From Apostichopus japonicus (Eukaryota > Echinodermata > Holothuroidea > Aspidochirotida > Stichopodidae), in NCBI RefSeq assembly GCF_037975245.1, contig NC_092572.1:10797769-10861768 (forward strand): 64,000 bases of DNA. The letters run 5' to 3'. A program made the translations under genes and the position numbers. The notes beneath the pieces were generated by a model, which worked only from the letters and a program-made list of their open reading frames with translations, did not search any database and was not told the origin of the DNA. Below, piece after piece: positions 11,690 through 23,331 of this stretch (positions are counted from its first letter, which is position 1; every line of letters starts with the position of its first letter).

Positions 11690-14142
11690 CTTAACTAATA
11701 CTATCAATTTATGAATTGGTCTATCAAGAACATTAACAGTACCTTGTCGTTTACCCTTATTATCAATGTTAAAAGCTAACCTAAAGTTTCACCTTAGGAA
11801 CATATTTGTCACTACCTTCAATTGTCTCTTGTGCTCTAGCCATGGGCCACCTATTTCTTGGCTTGTCAACCCCAACCTCTATGTTGACAGATGGCGAACA
11901 CCACTTTTGCCTGACCTGAAGATTTTGAAGGTATTCCTTCCTCCATCTGGACCAAAATACATTTAATAAATATTGTACTCTACGCCATCACTTTCTAGAA
12001 TACATATCTGCAGAGTCAAACTGACCTGGAGGTGGAAGAAGTATCTTCGACTTCAAAATAATTACATGATTAGGAGTTAACGGCTCTAATGACAATGGAT
12101 CATACAGAGTTTATGTAAACTTGGACGGCTATTAATAATAGAAGTGGTTTCATACATAAATGTCCTAAGGGACTCATCATTGCGTTGAGTCCCTAACTTG
12201 TGTAGCATAGATTCCAAAATTCCACGAACCTTTTTAATCTGTCGTTCCCAGACACCAGCCATATGACTAGCTTGTGGAACATTAAACTTAAATTCAATAT
12301 AATCACAACCCAGCTCAAGCAAGCTTTTACTTACATCTTGGTTCATTTCCTTTAATGCAGCTAACAACTTGTTATTTGCCCCTACGAAAATTATTAGTGC
12401 CCTGATCACAACGCAATTGTCTTACAGGGCCACGTATAGCTTGAATGCCTCGTAATGCATTCAAAAAAGAGTCGGTGGTCAATGAATTAGCTACCTCTAG
12501 GTGTACCGCCCTTCAGGCCATACACGTAAATAACACGCCATACCTCTTTAACTCCTTACAACCTCCCTTCACAAGCCAGGGACCAAAACAATCTACACTG
12601 CAATATGTAAAGGGTGGACTAGACTCCACTCGATCAACTGGTAAGTCTGACATTTTCTGTTGACCCAAACTACCACAAAGCCGTCTACAAGTAACACATT
12701 TGTATATCACTTTACCAATTAAAGAAAGTTCTACCACCAATAATCCAATAACCATTTGCCCTAATTTCGTTTGAAGTTAAAACTCTACCCTGGTGGGCAA
12801 CTAACTCATGAAAATGTCTCACAAGGAGCTCTGCAACATGGCATAACTTAGGAATAATTACAGGATGCTTCACCTTAAACTCGAAGCTAGATTTGGATAT
12901 ACGACCACAAACCCGAATAACACCATTTTCATCCAAAAATGGATCTAGAGCATAGAGTGGACTGCCTTTCTTTAAGCATTGTACTGGATCACTATTTAAT
13001 GTACGAAGGATTTGAAGCTCTTCCTTAAATGCATAGGACTGAACTATTCGCAGTATTTCATTCTCGGCTTCAAACAAAGAATCTACAAAGTTCCCTAACC
13101 GGAAGGAAGGTTTTACTAGCCTTAGCCTTAAGCATAGCCTTTAGCCAAAGGCATAATGCAATAGCTTTCCTTGCTTTAAACCGACTCGAAAAGGAGCTTA
13201 AACGATCTACTTCCAGATGATTAGAGCATTTGACACTGGAAAATGCTACCTGGCAACATTTAACCTCTGGGTCATGATCAAAGACCTCAAGGTTTGTAAC
13301 GTGCTTAACCAGTGGGAGTTGACTTTGCCATAACATCTCTGGCCCTCTAAACCAGCTTGATGTCCTTAATTCATCAACTGTAAGTCCACGAGAGGCACAG
13401 TCACTGGGATTTTCAAACCCTTTAATAAAATGCCATTGGCTACTATTACTCATTTCATGAATCACCCTATTTGCCACAAACACATGAAATCTTTTGACAT
13501 CATTATTGATATACCCAAACATTACCTGACTATCAGACCAGAAATATTCATTGATAAAATTGTACTCCAACTCTTGTTTCAACAAGGCACTCATTTTTAC
13601 CGACAATACAGCTGCAGTCAGCTCTAGGCGTGGTACTGTAACAGGCCTACGGGGAACAACCCTAGACTTTCCAAGAACGAAGCTACAATGAACTTTACCT
13701 TCACAATTAGTCATGCGCAGGTAAGAACAGTAACCATACCCAATGGCGCTAGCATCACAGAAATGATGCAGTTCTGTCTTTGTAACGGTGCCAAGTTCAA
13801 CAGGCTTAAAACACCTATCAATTCTTATGGTTTCTAACTTAGATAAACCCATCCTCCACTTTTCCCACTTACTATGTAACTCATCTGACAAGGGGCTATC
13901 CCAATCTAAATGATCATAACATAATTGCTGTAAGATTTGCTTTCCTGGAAGCACAACTGGAGCTATAAACCCATACGGGTCATACACCGAAGCAATGGTA
14001 GAAAGGATACCACGCCGTGACAAAGGGCTATCACTAAGTGTTATCTTAAATTGAAATTCATCTGATTCAATACACCATTGTACTCCAAGAACCCGATCTA
14101 AATGAGTTGCATTTGAGGAGAGATCAGCAGAAAATGTCTTTG
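11690..14142 (-). pseudogene. pol: BEL/Pao pol fragment: end of RT, RNase H region, integrase
   Basis: Read on the minus strand from 14142. Just before 14023 comes a stretch with ALGVQW-like VLGVQWCIESDEF. The long frame 14023-13070 has GILSTIASVYDPYGF and the RNase-H-like HHFCDASAIGYG, VPRLELTAAVL and NPSDCASRGL, all characteristic of Pao-type polyproteins. 13077-12712 carries an integrase zinc-binding-like segment (HVAELLVRHFHELVAHQGR). About 12755-12086 has the integrase core, with SVDCFGPW and [20 protein letters not shown]-terminal tail follows to about 11.7 kb (EPLTPNHVI, then FWSRWRKEYL). Several frameshifts and stops separate these blocks, and the 5' part of RT is missing. Confidence 0.85.
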
Positions 14143-14682
14143 TTTTTCTTCATAATATCTAAATCATTTATTCACAAACTAAAGGAATATTTCTACCAAA
14201 AGATTTTTAAATGAAATTCTAAGTACAGAGAACTTTGACAGCTATGCAAATATTCCAAATGAATCAGGTTTGGAGGATAAATCAACAAGAAGATTATAAT
14301 AGCCTAAGGAAAGCTTCCAAAGAGCATTTGCCAAGATGGCATCACAGGCCCCCTGATGTGATCCAACTTCCTGGAGTAGTTGAGGGTTTGCCAGTCAAAA
14401 ATGGTCACATTCAATCAAACATGTATATCAAGTTAGGGGCATGATATTGAGATGGGTTTTTAATCTAGCAGTGTGGAATATTTTTCTCTTCAATAAAATA
14501 TTACATTGTCTGTCACCAGTTACCCATTTCCAGATGGACGACAGAGTAACTCTTGTTAATAACCTCTTAGAGCAACTCCCTACTAGAGACACTGGTTTTT
14601 ATAAGTCCACCATTTCCAAGGTCAAGTGGGAGATGGTGGCATTCCACCAATTTACACCGGAAGAGTGTCAGCAGGAGTGGGA

Positions 14683-15085
14683 GTGTATACAAGCTGATGT
14701 AAGTAGATATGGGAATAGCTTTGTTGACAAGATGTATCCACTATTCTATGAAGTTGTGAAGAGAGTCTAGACAACAGCTGGAAGAGAGGGGAGAGGGAGG
14801 CAGGGGGAGTGGAAGTTGATACAAGCTGATGTAAGTACAGTAGATATGGGAATAGCTTTGTTGACAGATGTATCCACTATTCTATGAAGTTGTGAAGAGA
14901 GTCTAGACAACAGCTGGAAGAGAGGGGAGAGGGAGGCAGGGGGAGGGAGTTGATACAAGCTGATGTAAGTAGATATGGGAATAGCTTTGTTGACAGATGT
15001 ATCCACTATTCTATGAAGTTGTGAAGAGAGTCTAGACAACAGCTGGAAGAGAGGGGAGAGGGAGGCAGAGGTAGGGAGGATGGGA
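14683..15085 (+). repeat. about 130-bp tandem repeat carrying an exon end and 5' splice site (array 1)
   Basis: About three units. Each contains TTGATACAAGCTGAT (the last codons of the UBF-like first exon) followed directly by GTAAGT and the start of the intron, then GAGAGGGGAGAGGGAGGCAG. The real exon's junction is the first unit. The splice donor is repeated in each unit. Confidence 0.8.
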
Positions 15086-15254
15086 GGGATCAAACAAGGT
15101 AGGTTTTAGGAAGCTCCTGGGTCAAACACCTGGACAGATTATCACCAAAGCTGTTTTTGGTTGTTGTCACAGAAATTGGATCCCTGATGACTACCATTTT
15201 ATTGTGCATACACATTAGCATGATTCTTGATCCAGATAGAAATGCATTATGCTG

Positions 15255-15390
15255 CTTTGATATTTTTTGTATTCTGCGTTGATATTTTTTGTATTCTGTG
15301 TTGATATTTTGTGTATTCTGAGTTGATATTTAACGTATTCTGCACTGATATTTGATGTATTCTGCGTTGATATTTTGTGTTCATGTCTTG
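15255..15390 (+). repeat. 22-bp minisatellite (TTGATATTTTGTGTATTCTG)
   Basis: About six imperfect units of a 22-23-bp motif lie just upstream of the UBF-like exon at 15413. The array is T-rich and lies inside the intron, near the acceptor. Confidence 0.75.
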
Positions 15391-15940
15391 TTCTTTGTCT
15401 TGTTCTTTTTAGATTCGGAAGAAAAAAACTGCAAACCAAATCGTCACAGATGCCATTGATTTGGCTAAAAGCTTAAAGTACCACCCAAAGCGGAGTGCTG
15501 TAAGTGGTGTGCAAAAGTAGAATGTAAAGGAGAACACAACCAACAGAATTGGTGAACATGTGTTCAGTATGATTTTCTAAAGGTCTATTTATGACATTCA
15601 AAAATATCAGTTTTTAAGATCTACTCATATTGAGAATGTACAGGTGTAGTGGGCATCACTATACCTGGTTGCTTCAGAAGCAATTGTTTTAACACACAAA
15701 CATGATTAATAAATTCCTCACTCCACCATCAAGAAAAACTAATAGTTTCTTCGTTTATTTATATTATTGTCTGTCACCAGATACCCATTTCAAGATGGAA
15801 GACAGGTTGACTCTCGTTAGTAACCTGTCAAAACAACTTCCAAAGAAAGACACCTGTTTCTATAAGTCCACCATTTCAAAGGTCAACTGGGAGATGGTGG
15901 CATTTCAACCATTCACACCCAAAGAGTGTCAGCAGGAGTG

Positions 15941-16375
15941 GGAGTTGATACAAGCTGATGTACAGTAAGTAGATATGGGTATAGCTTTGTTGACAGATGT
16001 ATCCACTAATCTATGAAGTTGTGAAAAGAGTCTAGACTCCAGCTGGAAGAGAGGGCAGAGGGAGGCAGAGGGAGGGAGTTGATACAAGCTGATGTAAGTA
16101 GATATGGGAACAGCTTTGTTGACAAGATGTATCCACTATTCTATGAAGTTGTGAAGAGAGTCTAGACTCCAGCTGGAAGAGAGGGGAGAGGGAGGCAGGG
16201 GGAGTGGGAGTTGATACAAGCTGATGTAAGTAGATATGGGAATAGCTTTGTTGACGGATGTATCCACTATTCTATGAAGTTGTGAAGAGAGTCTAGACAA
16301 CAGCTGGAAGAGAGGGGAGAGGGAGGCAGAGGGAGGGAGGGAGTTGATGCAAGCTGATGTAAGTAGATATGGGAA
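15941..16375 (+). repeat. about 130-bp tandem repeat carrying an exon end and 5' splice site (array 2)
   Basis: Roughly 3.5 units of the same motif as at 14683-15085, placed after the second copy of the first exon. Each unit again contains TACAAGCTGAT joined to GTAAGT (the first unit has the altered GTACAGTAAGT). The last unit runs into CAGTCATTCCTCCAGCTC near 16388, the sequence that flanks the box-1 exon in copy C (minus strand, about 63520). Confidence 0.8.
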
Positions 16376-16873
16376 CAGCTTTCGGTGCAGTCATTCCTCC
16401 AGCTCTTGATGGAGTCTTTAACAGTGGAATGTGCTTTAAAATGAAGCTTTTACCTTGAGCTACCTTATCATGTGACATATCTCTCTTTCTCTTCCATCAG
16501 CAAAAATATGTCACCAAGTACGCGGATGAAATGAAGGATTACAACGTCAAGAAGACAGATTTCTAGTACGATTGCAGTTGGATATATTTTTGTTTCAATT
16601 TCTTCAGTTATTATCCCCTGCCTCTCATGTCTCAACATACTGTCAACCATACTGTTAAAAGGATACACAAACCTAAATGCAATCTTTAGATTGTGTCATA
16701 GGTTTAGCTATATAACAGCTATGTGACAGTTATGTGACAGCTAAGAAACAGTCTTCTTCCATTTTGGGAGATGGTCAAAGTTGAGTATAAGGGCTGTCAT
16801 TATTTAAAGGTTGTGAAGACTCGCGCAAAAAGAAACATCTAATGCGGGTATTCTGACTTAGTTTCCAATGAGG

Positions 16874-17836
16874 TGTAACAGAAACTCTGAACAGTGTCAT
16901 AGTGATTTACATTAGTGTCTCACCAGTTGATCCTTTTGTTTTCGAAAAGAAGGGGAGTTTTGTTAGTGTTGACTTTGTTGACTTTGTTTTCACCTCTTTC
17001 TACAGGATCACTGGTGGGGTTTTGAGAGTTAGTGTTGGACTATATATTTAATCAAGCGAACATTCAAGTGAACATTCTAGTGAACATTCAAGTGAACTTT
17101 CAAGTGAACGATATGGTGAACATTGTTTAGTGAGTGAACATACTAACTGTGTATATACAAATAGTGAGTGAATCATATTAGCGTGCAACAGTTTTATCCT
17201 ACAAATACCTACTTTAACATGGTAGCAGAGCGAGGTTGCTGAAATAAACACAATGGCGAATTATAAGACCCCACCAGTCTTTAGTGAAGCAAAACCATAT
17301 TCAAGATGGATTGAAGAAGTTAAAGCATGGCAAGAGGTTACCGACCGTAAGAAAGAGAAGCATGGCTTAGCCGTAGCTCTATCATTACCGGAAGAAGGAG
17401 CTAAATCTATTAGAGATAAAGTGTTTAACGAAGTTGATCTGGAGGATTTGAAGGAAACTGTGTTTCCACTCTTATCAAATTCATGGACAATGTTTTTAAG
17501 AACAATAAGCTATCAGCTGCATATGAGGCTTATACCTCATTTGACCGTTACAGAAGACAGACAGCGACAACAATGGAAGAATTTGTGACAGAATTTGAGA
17601 AGTTATACAATAAAACAAAGAAATACAAGATGGAGCTACCCAAACCAGTCCTCGCATTCAAACTTCTTGAGAGTGCTCAATGAGAGCACAAAGACCGACA
17701 ATTGGTGCTTACTGCAGTTGACTATAAAGAACCTGATAAGATGTTTGAGCAAATGCAGAACTCCTTGAAGAAATTCTTTGGGCAACAATCAATGCCTCCA
17801 CCTGAGGCCAAAGAAGGAGTGGCTGTCAAGACAGGG
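16874..17836 (+). pseudogene. Copia element, truncated copy 1 (LTR and 5' gag)
   Basis: LTR 16874-17219 (TGTAAC...TTTAACA) contains GAACATTCAAGT-type short repeats. A primer-binding-like TGGTAGCAGAGCGAGG follows at 17220, close to the Copia TGGTATCAGAGC site. Gag starts at ATG 17253. Small deletions near 17455 shift the frame, and a stop interrupts it near 17681. The copy ends abruptly at 17836, where UBF intron sequence (as at 38196) begins. The element sits inside a TTAA-type MITE remnant (TGAAGACTCGCGC at 16814), the same MITE found in copy C. Confidence 0.75.
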
Positions 17837-19320
17837 TTTTATTTCTTATTGTTGTTTGTTTTCCACTGAATAAACACCATAGCAACATGAACCTGTGTTT
17901 TGGCCATTACATTATCTTTGCCTCAAACAAACATGACAAATGTGAGAACCGAAGCTTTTGTTTCTATACAACTTTACAAGTATTTATGAGGTCTTCAATC
18001 AGGCTTTGGGTTCTCAGGACACAGGGTGCACTATAACCCTACATTTACGTTTTTGTAGAAGATCTAACAAGTTTTATCTGCTACAAAAATCTACGAAAAA
18101 ACTTGCCGTTTGCTGGGTGCGATTGTAGCTCTGTATTCACGATACTAGGGTTGAGGATCCTTCACAAATAACTGGCATCGAGTAGGCCTACTGTACTCTC
18201 CTTATAATTGATGAAACTTATTTTTTTTCTTGGCTAAATCTATTAAGCCAACTGCAACTTACTTAAGTTAGGCAATGCTATTACGTAATTGCCACTATGA
18301 ACAAGACACATCTCAGTTTGTCTCTGGCTCAGAAATGTATTTTCCATTGACTGCATCCTCAACCCCCTCTGAGTCCGATCTGCAATTGGTCGTTAGATCA
18401 CAAAATGAGTAAATAGGTATACGTACACATACATACACACTGTACACATAATGTATCTAGGCTACCCCTGGTCACAATGTCTGCTGCTGGGAGTGTCCCC
18501 AGGATGGGTCAATGTGAAAACAGTGGTCACCAAGCAAAATGGCTTGAATACCTGCTGCAGGCATATAAGGCACTTTCCAATTTGTAAATGTAGTACTGCA
18601 TTACTTAATTGTGAATGCTTAAGTAGTTTTGTACTCAACAGGTTGCAAGGTTTTGTTGATTAGCTAATAGAAGTACTTGTTGAGTACCTAATGAGATAAC
18701 CATAATAAAGTAGAAGAATAATTTAGTGATCTTTTGTTCATAAAATATTCTGCTTATGATAACTGCTATTTATTCTAGTATGTTTGTATAGTAATGTTCC
18801 TAATGTTCCAAACTTTAAACCAAACTCAAAACCCTTACTGAACAAGTTAGAGAAGGCTCTCTATGACAAACAGCAAGGCAAGCCCACCAGACCACCAATG
18901 TAAGTAATAATTTAATGGGCTGCTAAAATCAAGTTTCCACAAGTTGGTCTTTTCCTTAATTTACAGCAACATCAGTGACTGTGCAGGCTCATGGGAGCAG
19001 CCCAAGTTTATCCACAAACTGATGAAGGCTGAAAACATGAATATCAGAAAGAATTAGTCTGTGATTTCTATTTGCTCTCATGTGACATATACTTTTACGA
19101 CAAAAAATCTTACTTGTGCCAGTACAAAACCAAGTATTTTCATGGAATTTTTTTACATTGCATGTCTTAGGAATGGCTACCGTCTCTTCATGAAGAAGAT
19201 GCAGGCCAATAGCAAAGAGTGGAAGAAGCCCTCAGACAAGGACAGAATGGAGTACGATAGTCCAGGTAAGGTAGTTTAATAGCTGGACAGAATGGAGTGT
19301 AATAATAGGACAGTCCAGGT
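17837..19320 (+). pseudogene. UBF-like copy A, HMG box 3 exons
   Basis: Homologous to 38196-39850 (plus) and 56270-57000 (minus). 18779-18899 encodes ...FKPNSKPLLNKLEKALYDKQ ending at GKPTRPP, the linker into HMG box 3. 18967-19057 encodes NISDCAGSWEQPKF and a stop. 19171-19265 encodes NGYRLFMKKMQANSKEWKK, box 3. In this copy the last exon lacks 8 bp near its donor relative to B and C, which shifts the frame. The first of these exons lacks the upstream acceptor-proximal part that copy B keeps. Copy A is therefore a non-functional fragment. Confidence 0.7.
19250..19320 (+). repeat. 53-bp exon/donor repeat, short version
   Basis: About 1.3 units of the motif GGACAGAATGGAGT...CAGTCCAGGTAAGGT. 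It is the same motif that is expanded at 39790-40030 and 54742-56275. Confidence 0.75.
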
Positions 19321-19961
19321 AAGGTAATTTCTTCAGTTATTATCCCCTGCCTCGCATGTCTCAACATACTGTAAACCAAAAATACTGTTAAAAGCATACA
19401 CAAACCTACAACTGCAATCTTTAGATTGTGTCATAGGTTTAGCTATATGACAGCTATGTGACAGTTATGTGACAGCTAAGAAACAGTCTTGTTCCATTTT
19501 GGGAGATAGTCAAAGTTGAGTATAAGGGCTGTCATTATTTAAAGAAACATCTAATGCGGGTAAATCTGACTTAGTTTCCAATGAGGTGTAATAGAAACTT
19601 ACAGTGTCATAGTGATTTACATTAGTGTCTCACCAGTTGATCCTTTTGTTTTCGAAAAGAAGAAGGGGGAGTTTTGTTAGTGTTGACTTTGTTTTCACCT
19701 CTTTCTACAGGATCACTGGTGGGGTTTTTGAGAGCTAGTGTTGGACTATATATTTAATCAAGCGAACATTCAAGTGAACATTCTAGTGAACATTCAAGTG
19801 AACTTTCAAGTGAACGATATGGTGAACATTGTTTAGTGAGTGAACATACTAACTGTGATACAAATAGTGAGTGAATCATATTAGCGTGCAACTCTGAACA
19901 GTTTTATCCTACAAATACCTACTTTAACACGGTAGCAGAGCGAGGTTGCTGAAATAAACAA

Positions 19962-20840
19962 TGGCGAATTATAAGACCCCACCAGTCTTTAGTGAAGCAA
20001 AACCATATATATTCAAGATGGATTGAAGAAGTTAAAGCATGGCAAGAGGTTACCGACCGTACGAAAGAGAAGCATGGCTTAGCCGTAGCTCTATCATTAC
20101 CGGAAGAAGGAGCTAAATCTATTAGAGATAAAGTGTTTAACGAAGTTGATCTGGAGGATTTGAAGAAGGAAACTGGTGTTTCCACTCTTATCAAATTCAT
20201 GGACAATGTTTTTAAGAACAATAAGCTATCAGCTGCATATGAGGCTTATACCTCATTTGACCGTTACAGAAGACAGACAGCGACAACAATGGAAGAATTT
20301 GTGACAGAATTTGAGAAGTTATACAATAAAACAAAGAAATACAAGATGGAGCTACCCAAACCAGTCCTCGCATTCAAACTTCTTGAGAGTGCTCAGTTAG
20401 AGCACAAAGACCGACAATTGGTGCTTACTGCAGTGGACTATAAAGAACCTGATAAGATGTTTGAGCAAATGCAGAACTCCTTGAAGAAATTCTTTGGGCA
20501 ACAATCAATGCCTCCACCTGAGGCCAAAGAAGGAGTGGCTGTCAAGACAGAGCCAACATTCCTCACAACACAAGAGACAGCTTTCTTCACTGGCTATAGA
20601 GGAACAGGACAAGGAAGATATGGTTACAGACAGTCAGGTGCTCCAAATTATGAGAGACCAAACACTTCTGGAAGAGGTCGAGGCAGTAGAGGAGGTGGGC
20701 GAAATATGAGGGGCACTGCAAAACACCTTAACCCTATTGGCCCTGATGGTTATCCATTAAAGTGCAGTAGCTGTGAGTCAATCAGACATCTGCTGAAAGA
20801 TTGTCCTGATTCTTATGAAAATATGCAGAAGAGTGTTTAA
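19962..20840 (+). pseudogene. gag: Copia gag
   Basis: ATG at 19962 corresponds to the start in copy 1, but an extra TATA near 20009 shifts the frame. From about 19992 to 20840 one open frame carries the Copia Gag capsid region (EEVKAWQEVTDRTKEKHG, then TTMEEFVTEFEKLYNKTKKY), a GRGRGSRGGGR basic stretch and a zinc knuckle of the form CX2CX4HX4C (CSSCESIRHLLKDCP). Gag packages the element RNA. The frame ends at TAA 20838-20840 while protease sequence continues in another frame. Confidence 0.8.
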
Positions 20841-23331
20841 GGCAGATGTTAAGGACGAAGAGGCTGTTTTGTTTACGGGTAATAAACAAATAGAGACAGA
20901 AGTTCTAATGAATGAGGCTGTGGGTGCTGCCATCCTTGATAGTGCATGTAGTTCTACTGACATGTTATCTGGATATGCCTGATGAAGAGAAACAGGCCAG
21001 AGTGATGAGAAGTAAGAGTGACACGGTTTTCCAATTTGGTGGTGGGAAGCGCTTGAAGTCCATAGGAAAAGTCACCATTCCCTGTGAAATTGCAGGGGTC
21101 AAATGCCAAATAACCACAGATGTTGTAGACAGTGATATTCCCCTCCTCCTTGGTAAACCAGCAATGAAGAAAGCTAAAGTGAAACTTGATTTGGAGAATG
21201 ATTGCGCCACAATCTTTGGAGAAACAGTTGAACTACAGTGTACCTCATCTGGGCATTACTGCATCCCCATAGTTGAAACTACCATGCCCATTGGTGATAC
21301 AGTTGAAGATTTACTGTCAGTAGATGAGAGGAGAACAGAAGAAAACAGAAAAAGAATTGAAAAGCTGCACAAGCTAAAATACCTGTTGGAAGATGCTGAT
21401 GTGTCTGACAAGACAACTTTAGATTTAGTTGATGGTGTTGTCTCTAAGTGTGAAGTCTGCAAGCAATACAAGAAGACACCTTCAAGGCCTGTAGTTGGTC
21501 TACCTTTGGCCAAAGAGTTTAATGAAGTGGTGGCATTAGATCTCAAAGAGTGGAAGAGTGGCATATACTTTCTACATATTATAGATGTTGCTACGCGTTT
21601 TAGTGTTGCTGGTGTGATTCGTCACAAGAACCCAAAGGTGATTATTGAGAAGGTGATGAAACTATGGATTGGAAGTGGTATGGGTGCACCCAGAAAGTTT
21701 CTCTCAGATAATGGTGGAGAATTTGCCAATGAAGAATTCAGACACATGGCTGAAAACCTAAATATCGAGATTTGGAATACTGCAGGATACAGTCCTTGGC
21801 AAAATGGCCTTTGTGAGAGAAATCATGCTGTTGTTGATAATTGTGTTGAGAAGATCTTGGAGGACTATCCCAATATGGATATAGAACTTGCTCTTGTGTG
21901 GGCTGTAAATGCAGATGGTGTATGGATATAGTCCCTATCAGCTGGTGTTCAGTAGAAATCCCAATCTACCGTCTGTAATGACTGACAAAGCTCCTGCTTT
22001 ACATGGCACTACAGTGAGTGAAATCTTTGCAAAGCATTTAAATGTGCTTCATTCAAGCCGTAAAGCATTTATTCAAGCTGAAGCCTCAGAGAAAATCAGA
22101 CGGGCACTCCGACATAAGATAAGAAGCTCTGGTGTACCAACCTGGTGACAAGGTGTTTTACAAGCGAGATGGTAGTACTAAATGGACAGGACCATGTAAA
22201 GTCTTGGGACAAGATGGTAAGGTGGTATTCGTTCGCCATGGTAGTGTATATGTAAGGATGCATCCCTGCAGATTAACAAGAGTTGGTAAAGAGTTCAACA
22301 AATCATCTGAAAGTGATCTCAGGCATGAGTTACCTAACGAAGGGAATGATGATGGTTCTCAACATGAATCAAAGGGTGGAGTTGAAGACATGCCTGTTAA
22401 TCCAACAGTGGAGGAAGCTATGATAATGTTGACATTCTTCGAACTGTTACAGGTGATGATAATGAGGAAAGAGATGCTACCAGAAATCAACATCAAGTTT
22501 ACCAGAGGAACAGAATACACTCTGTTCAAACACTACCAAAGGTGAAACAGAATATCACATACTTACCAACAAGTAAAGACACATGGATTGAATGTGAGGT
22601 TGTAAGGAGATCAGGAAAGGACACTGGAAAATACCGTAACTGGTTTTATGTGAAGAATAAAGATGGTTCAGATATTCAAGAACTTGATTTTGAAAATGGA
22701 TGTGGAAGACTGGAAGCTAATAGAAGACAGTTCAAATGAGACAGACATTTCTAGCTCCAGGGAAGAGGCTAATGTAGTTTTCATACCAGTTCACAGGCAT
22801 GAAGAGGCAGAAGTTAAATTGGCTAAAAATGAGGAGCTATCAAATTGGACGAAATTTCAGGTGTATAAAGAAATAGAGGACTGGACAGCCAGTAATCTCA
22901 ACTAGATGAGTGATAACAGAGAAGTCAGTTGATGGTAAGAAGATTGCTAAAGCCAGACTTGTGGCACGTGGTTTTGAGGAGCAAAAATGTGTACAAGCTG
23001 ACTCTCCAACAGTTTCAAAAGAGACTTTAAAGGTTTTCCTTGCACTTGCATCCACACACTCCTGGAGATGTCATTCCATTGATATCAAAGCTGCTTTTCT
23101 ACAAGGTAATGAGATCAACTGAGATGTTTCTAAGACCACCTAAAGGGGCGAATGCTCATGGCAAAATGTGGAAATTAAGGAAGTGTGTTTATGGTTTAAA
23201 TGATGCTTCTAGAAACTGGTATTTCAGCGTTCGAGATGAACTTAACAAACTTGAATGTTCCCATTCAGAAGTAGACTTGGCATTATTTTACTGGCATCAT
23301 GACGACAAACTTAGTGGTATGCTCATAATGA
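20841..23331 (+). pseudogene. pol: Copia pol (protease, integrase, partial RT)
   Basis: A protease active-site-like DSACSST occurs near 20938-20958. Then 20970-21931 carries a spacer with DIPLLLGKPAMKKAKV, a pre-integrase zinc motif (CEVCKQYKK) and the integrase core with D (ALDLKEW), D (LSDNGGEF) and E (LCERNH). Frames shift near 21905, 22130 and 22540. RT begins near 22910 with KARLVARGFEE and SIDIKAAFLQG, then VYGLNDASRNWY, and breaks off at about 23331. At least five frame breaks are present, so it is inactive. Confidence 0.8.

Larger units (their letters stand above)
14534..16565 (+). pseudogene. UBF-like copy A, N-terminal exons
   Basis: The exon 14534-14698 (ATG, acceptor CAG, donor GTAAGT) encodes 55 residues starting MDDRVTLVNNLLEQLP and containing KVKWEMVAF. 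It matches the layout of the UBF N-terminus (leucine-rich start, then a W..VAF segment). 15413-15499 encodes IRKKKTANQIVTDAIDLAKS, like the next UBF segment. 15795-15959 is a second, diverged copy of the first exon whose donor is altered by an extra TACA. 16501-16565 encodes KYVTKYADEMKDYNVKK, the end of HMG box 1. UBF is an HMG-box activator of rRNA gene transcription. The HMG box 1 core between exons 2 and 16501 is missing, so this copy cannot make a normal protein. Confidence 0.7.
14142..23331. other. foreign block inside the BEL element (UBF-like fragments plus Copia)
   Basis: The minus-strand BEL pol homology stops near 14142 and BEL gag homology resumes near 23331. Everything between is unrelated to BEL and on the plus strand: UBF-like exons and introns, two Copia 5' ends at the same intronic position, and a longer Copia body. 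Internal junctions are visible at about 17836 (Copia gag to UBF intron), about 19320 (UBF minisatellite to upstream UBF intron) and 23331 (Copia pol to BEL gag). The block appears to be a rearranged duplicate of the UBF-like locus. Confidence 0.65.
19587..23331 (+). mobile_element. Copia LTR retrotransposon, copy 2, lacking 3' end
   Basis: LTR 19587-19929 matches the first copy, and CGGTAGCAGAGCGAGG follows. Gag, protease, integrase and the first part of reverse transcriptase follow in Copia order (integrase before RT). The element stops at about 23331 inside the RT region: the YVDD-type motif, RNase H and 3' LTR are absent. About 190 bp upstream of the LTR also matches sequence upstream of copy 1, so both copies share one original insertion site and arose by duplication, not by two insertions. 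Confidence 0.85.
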
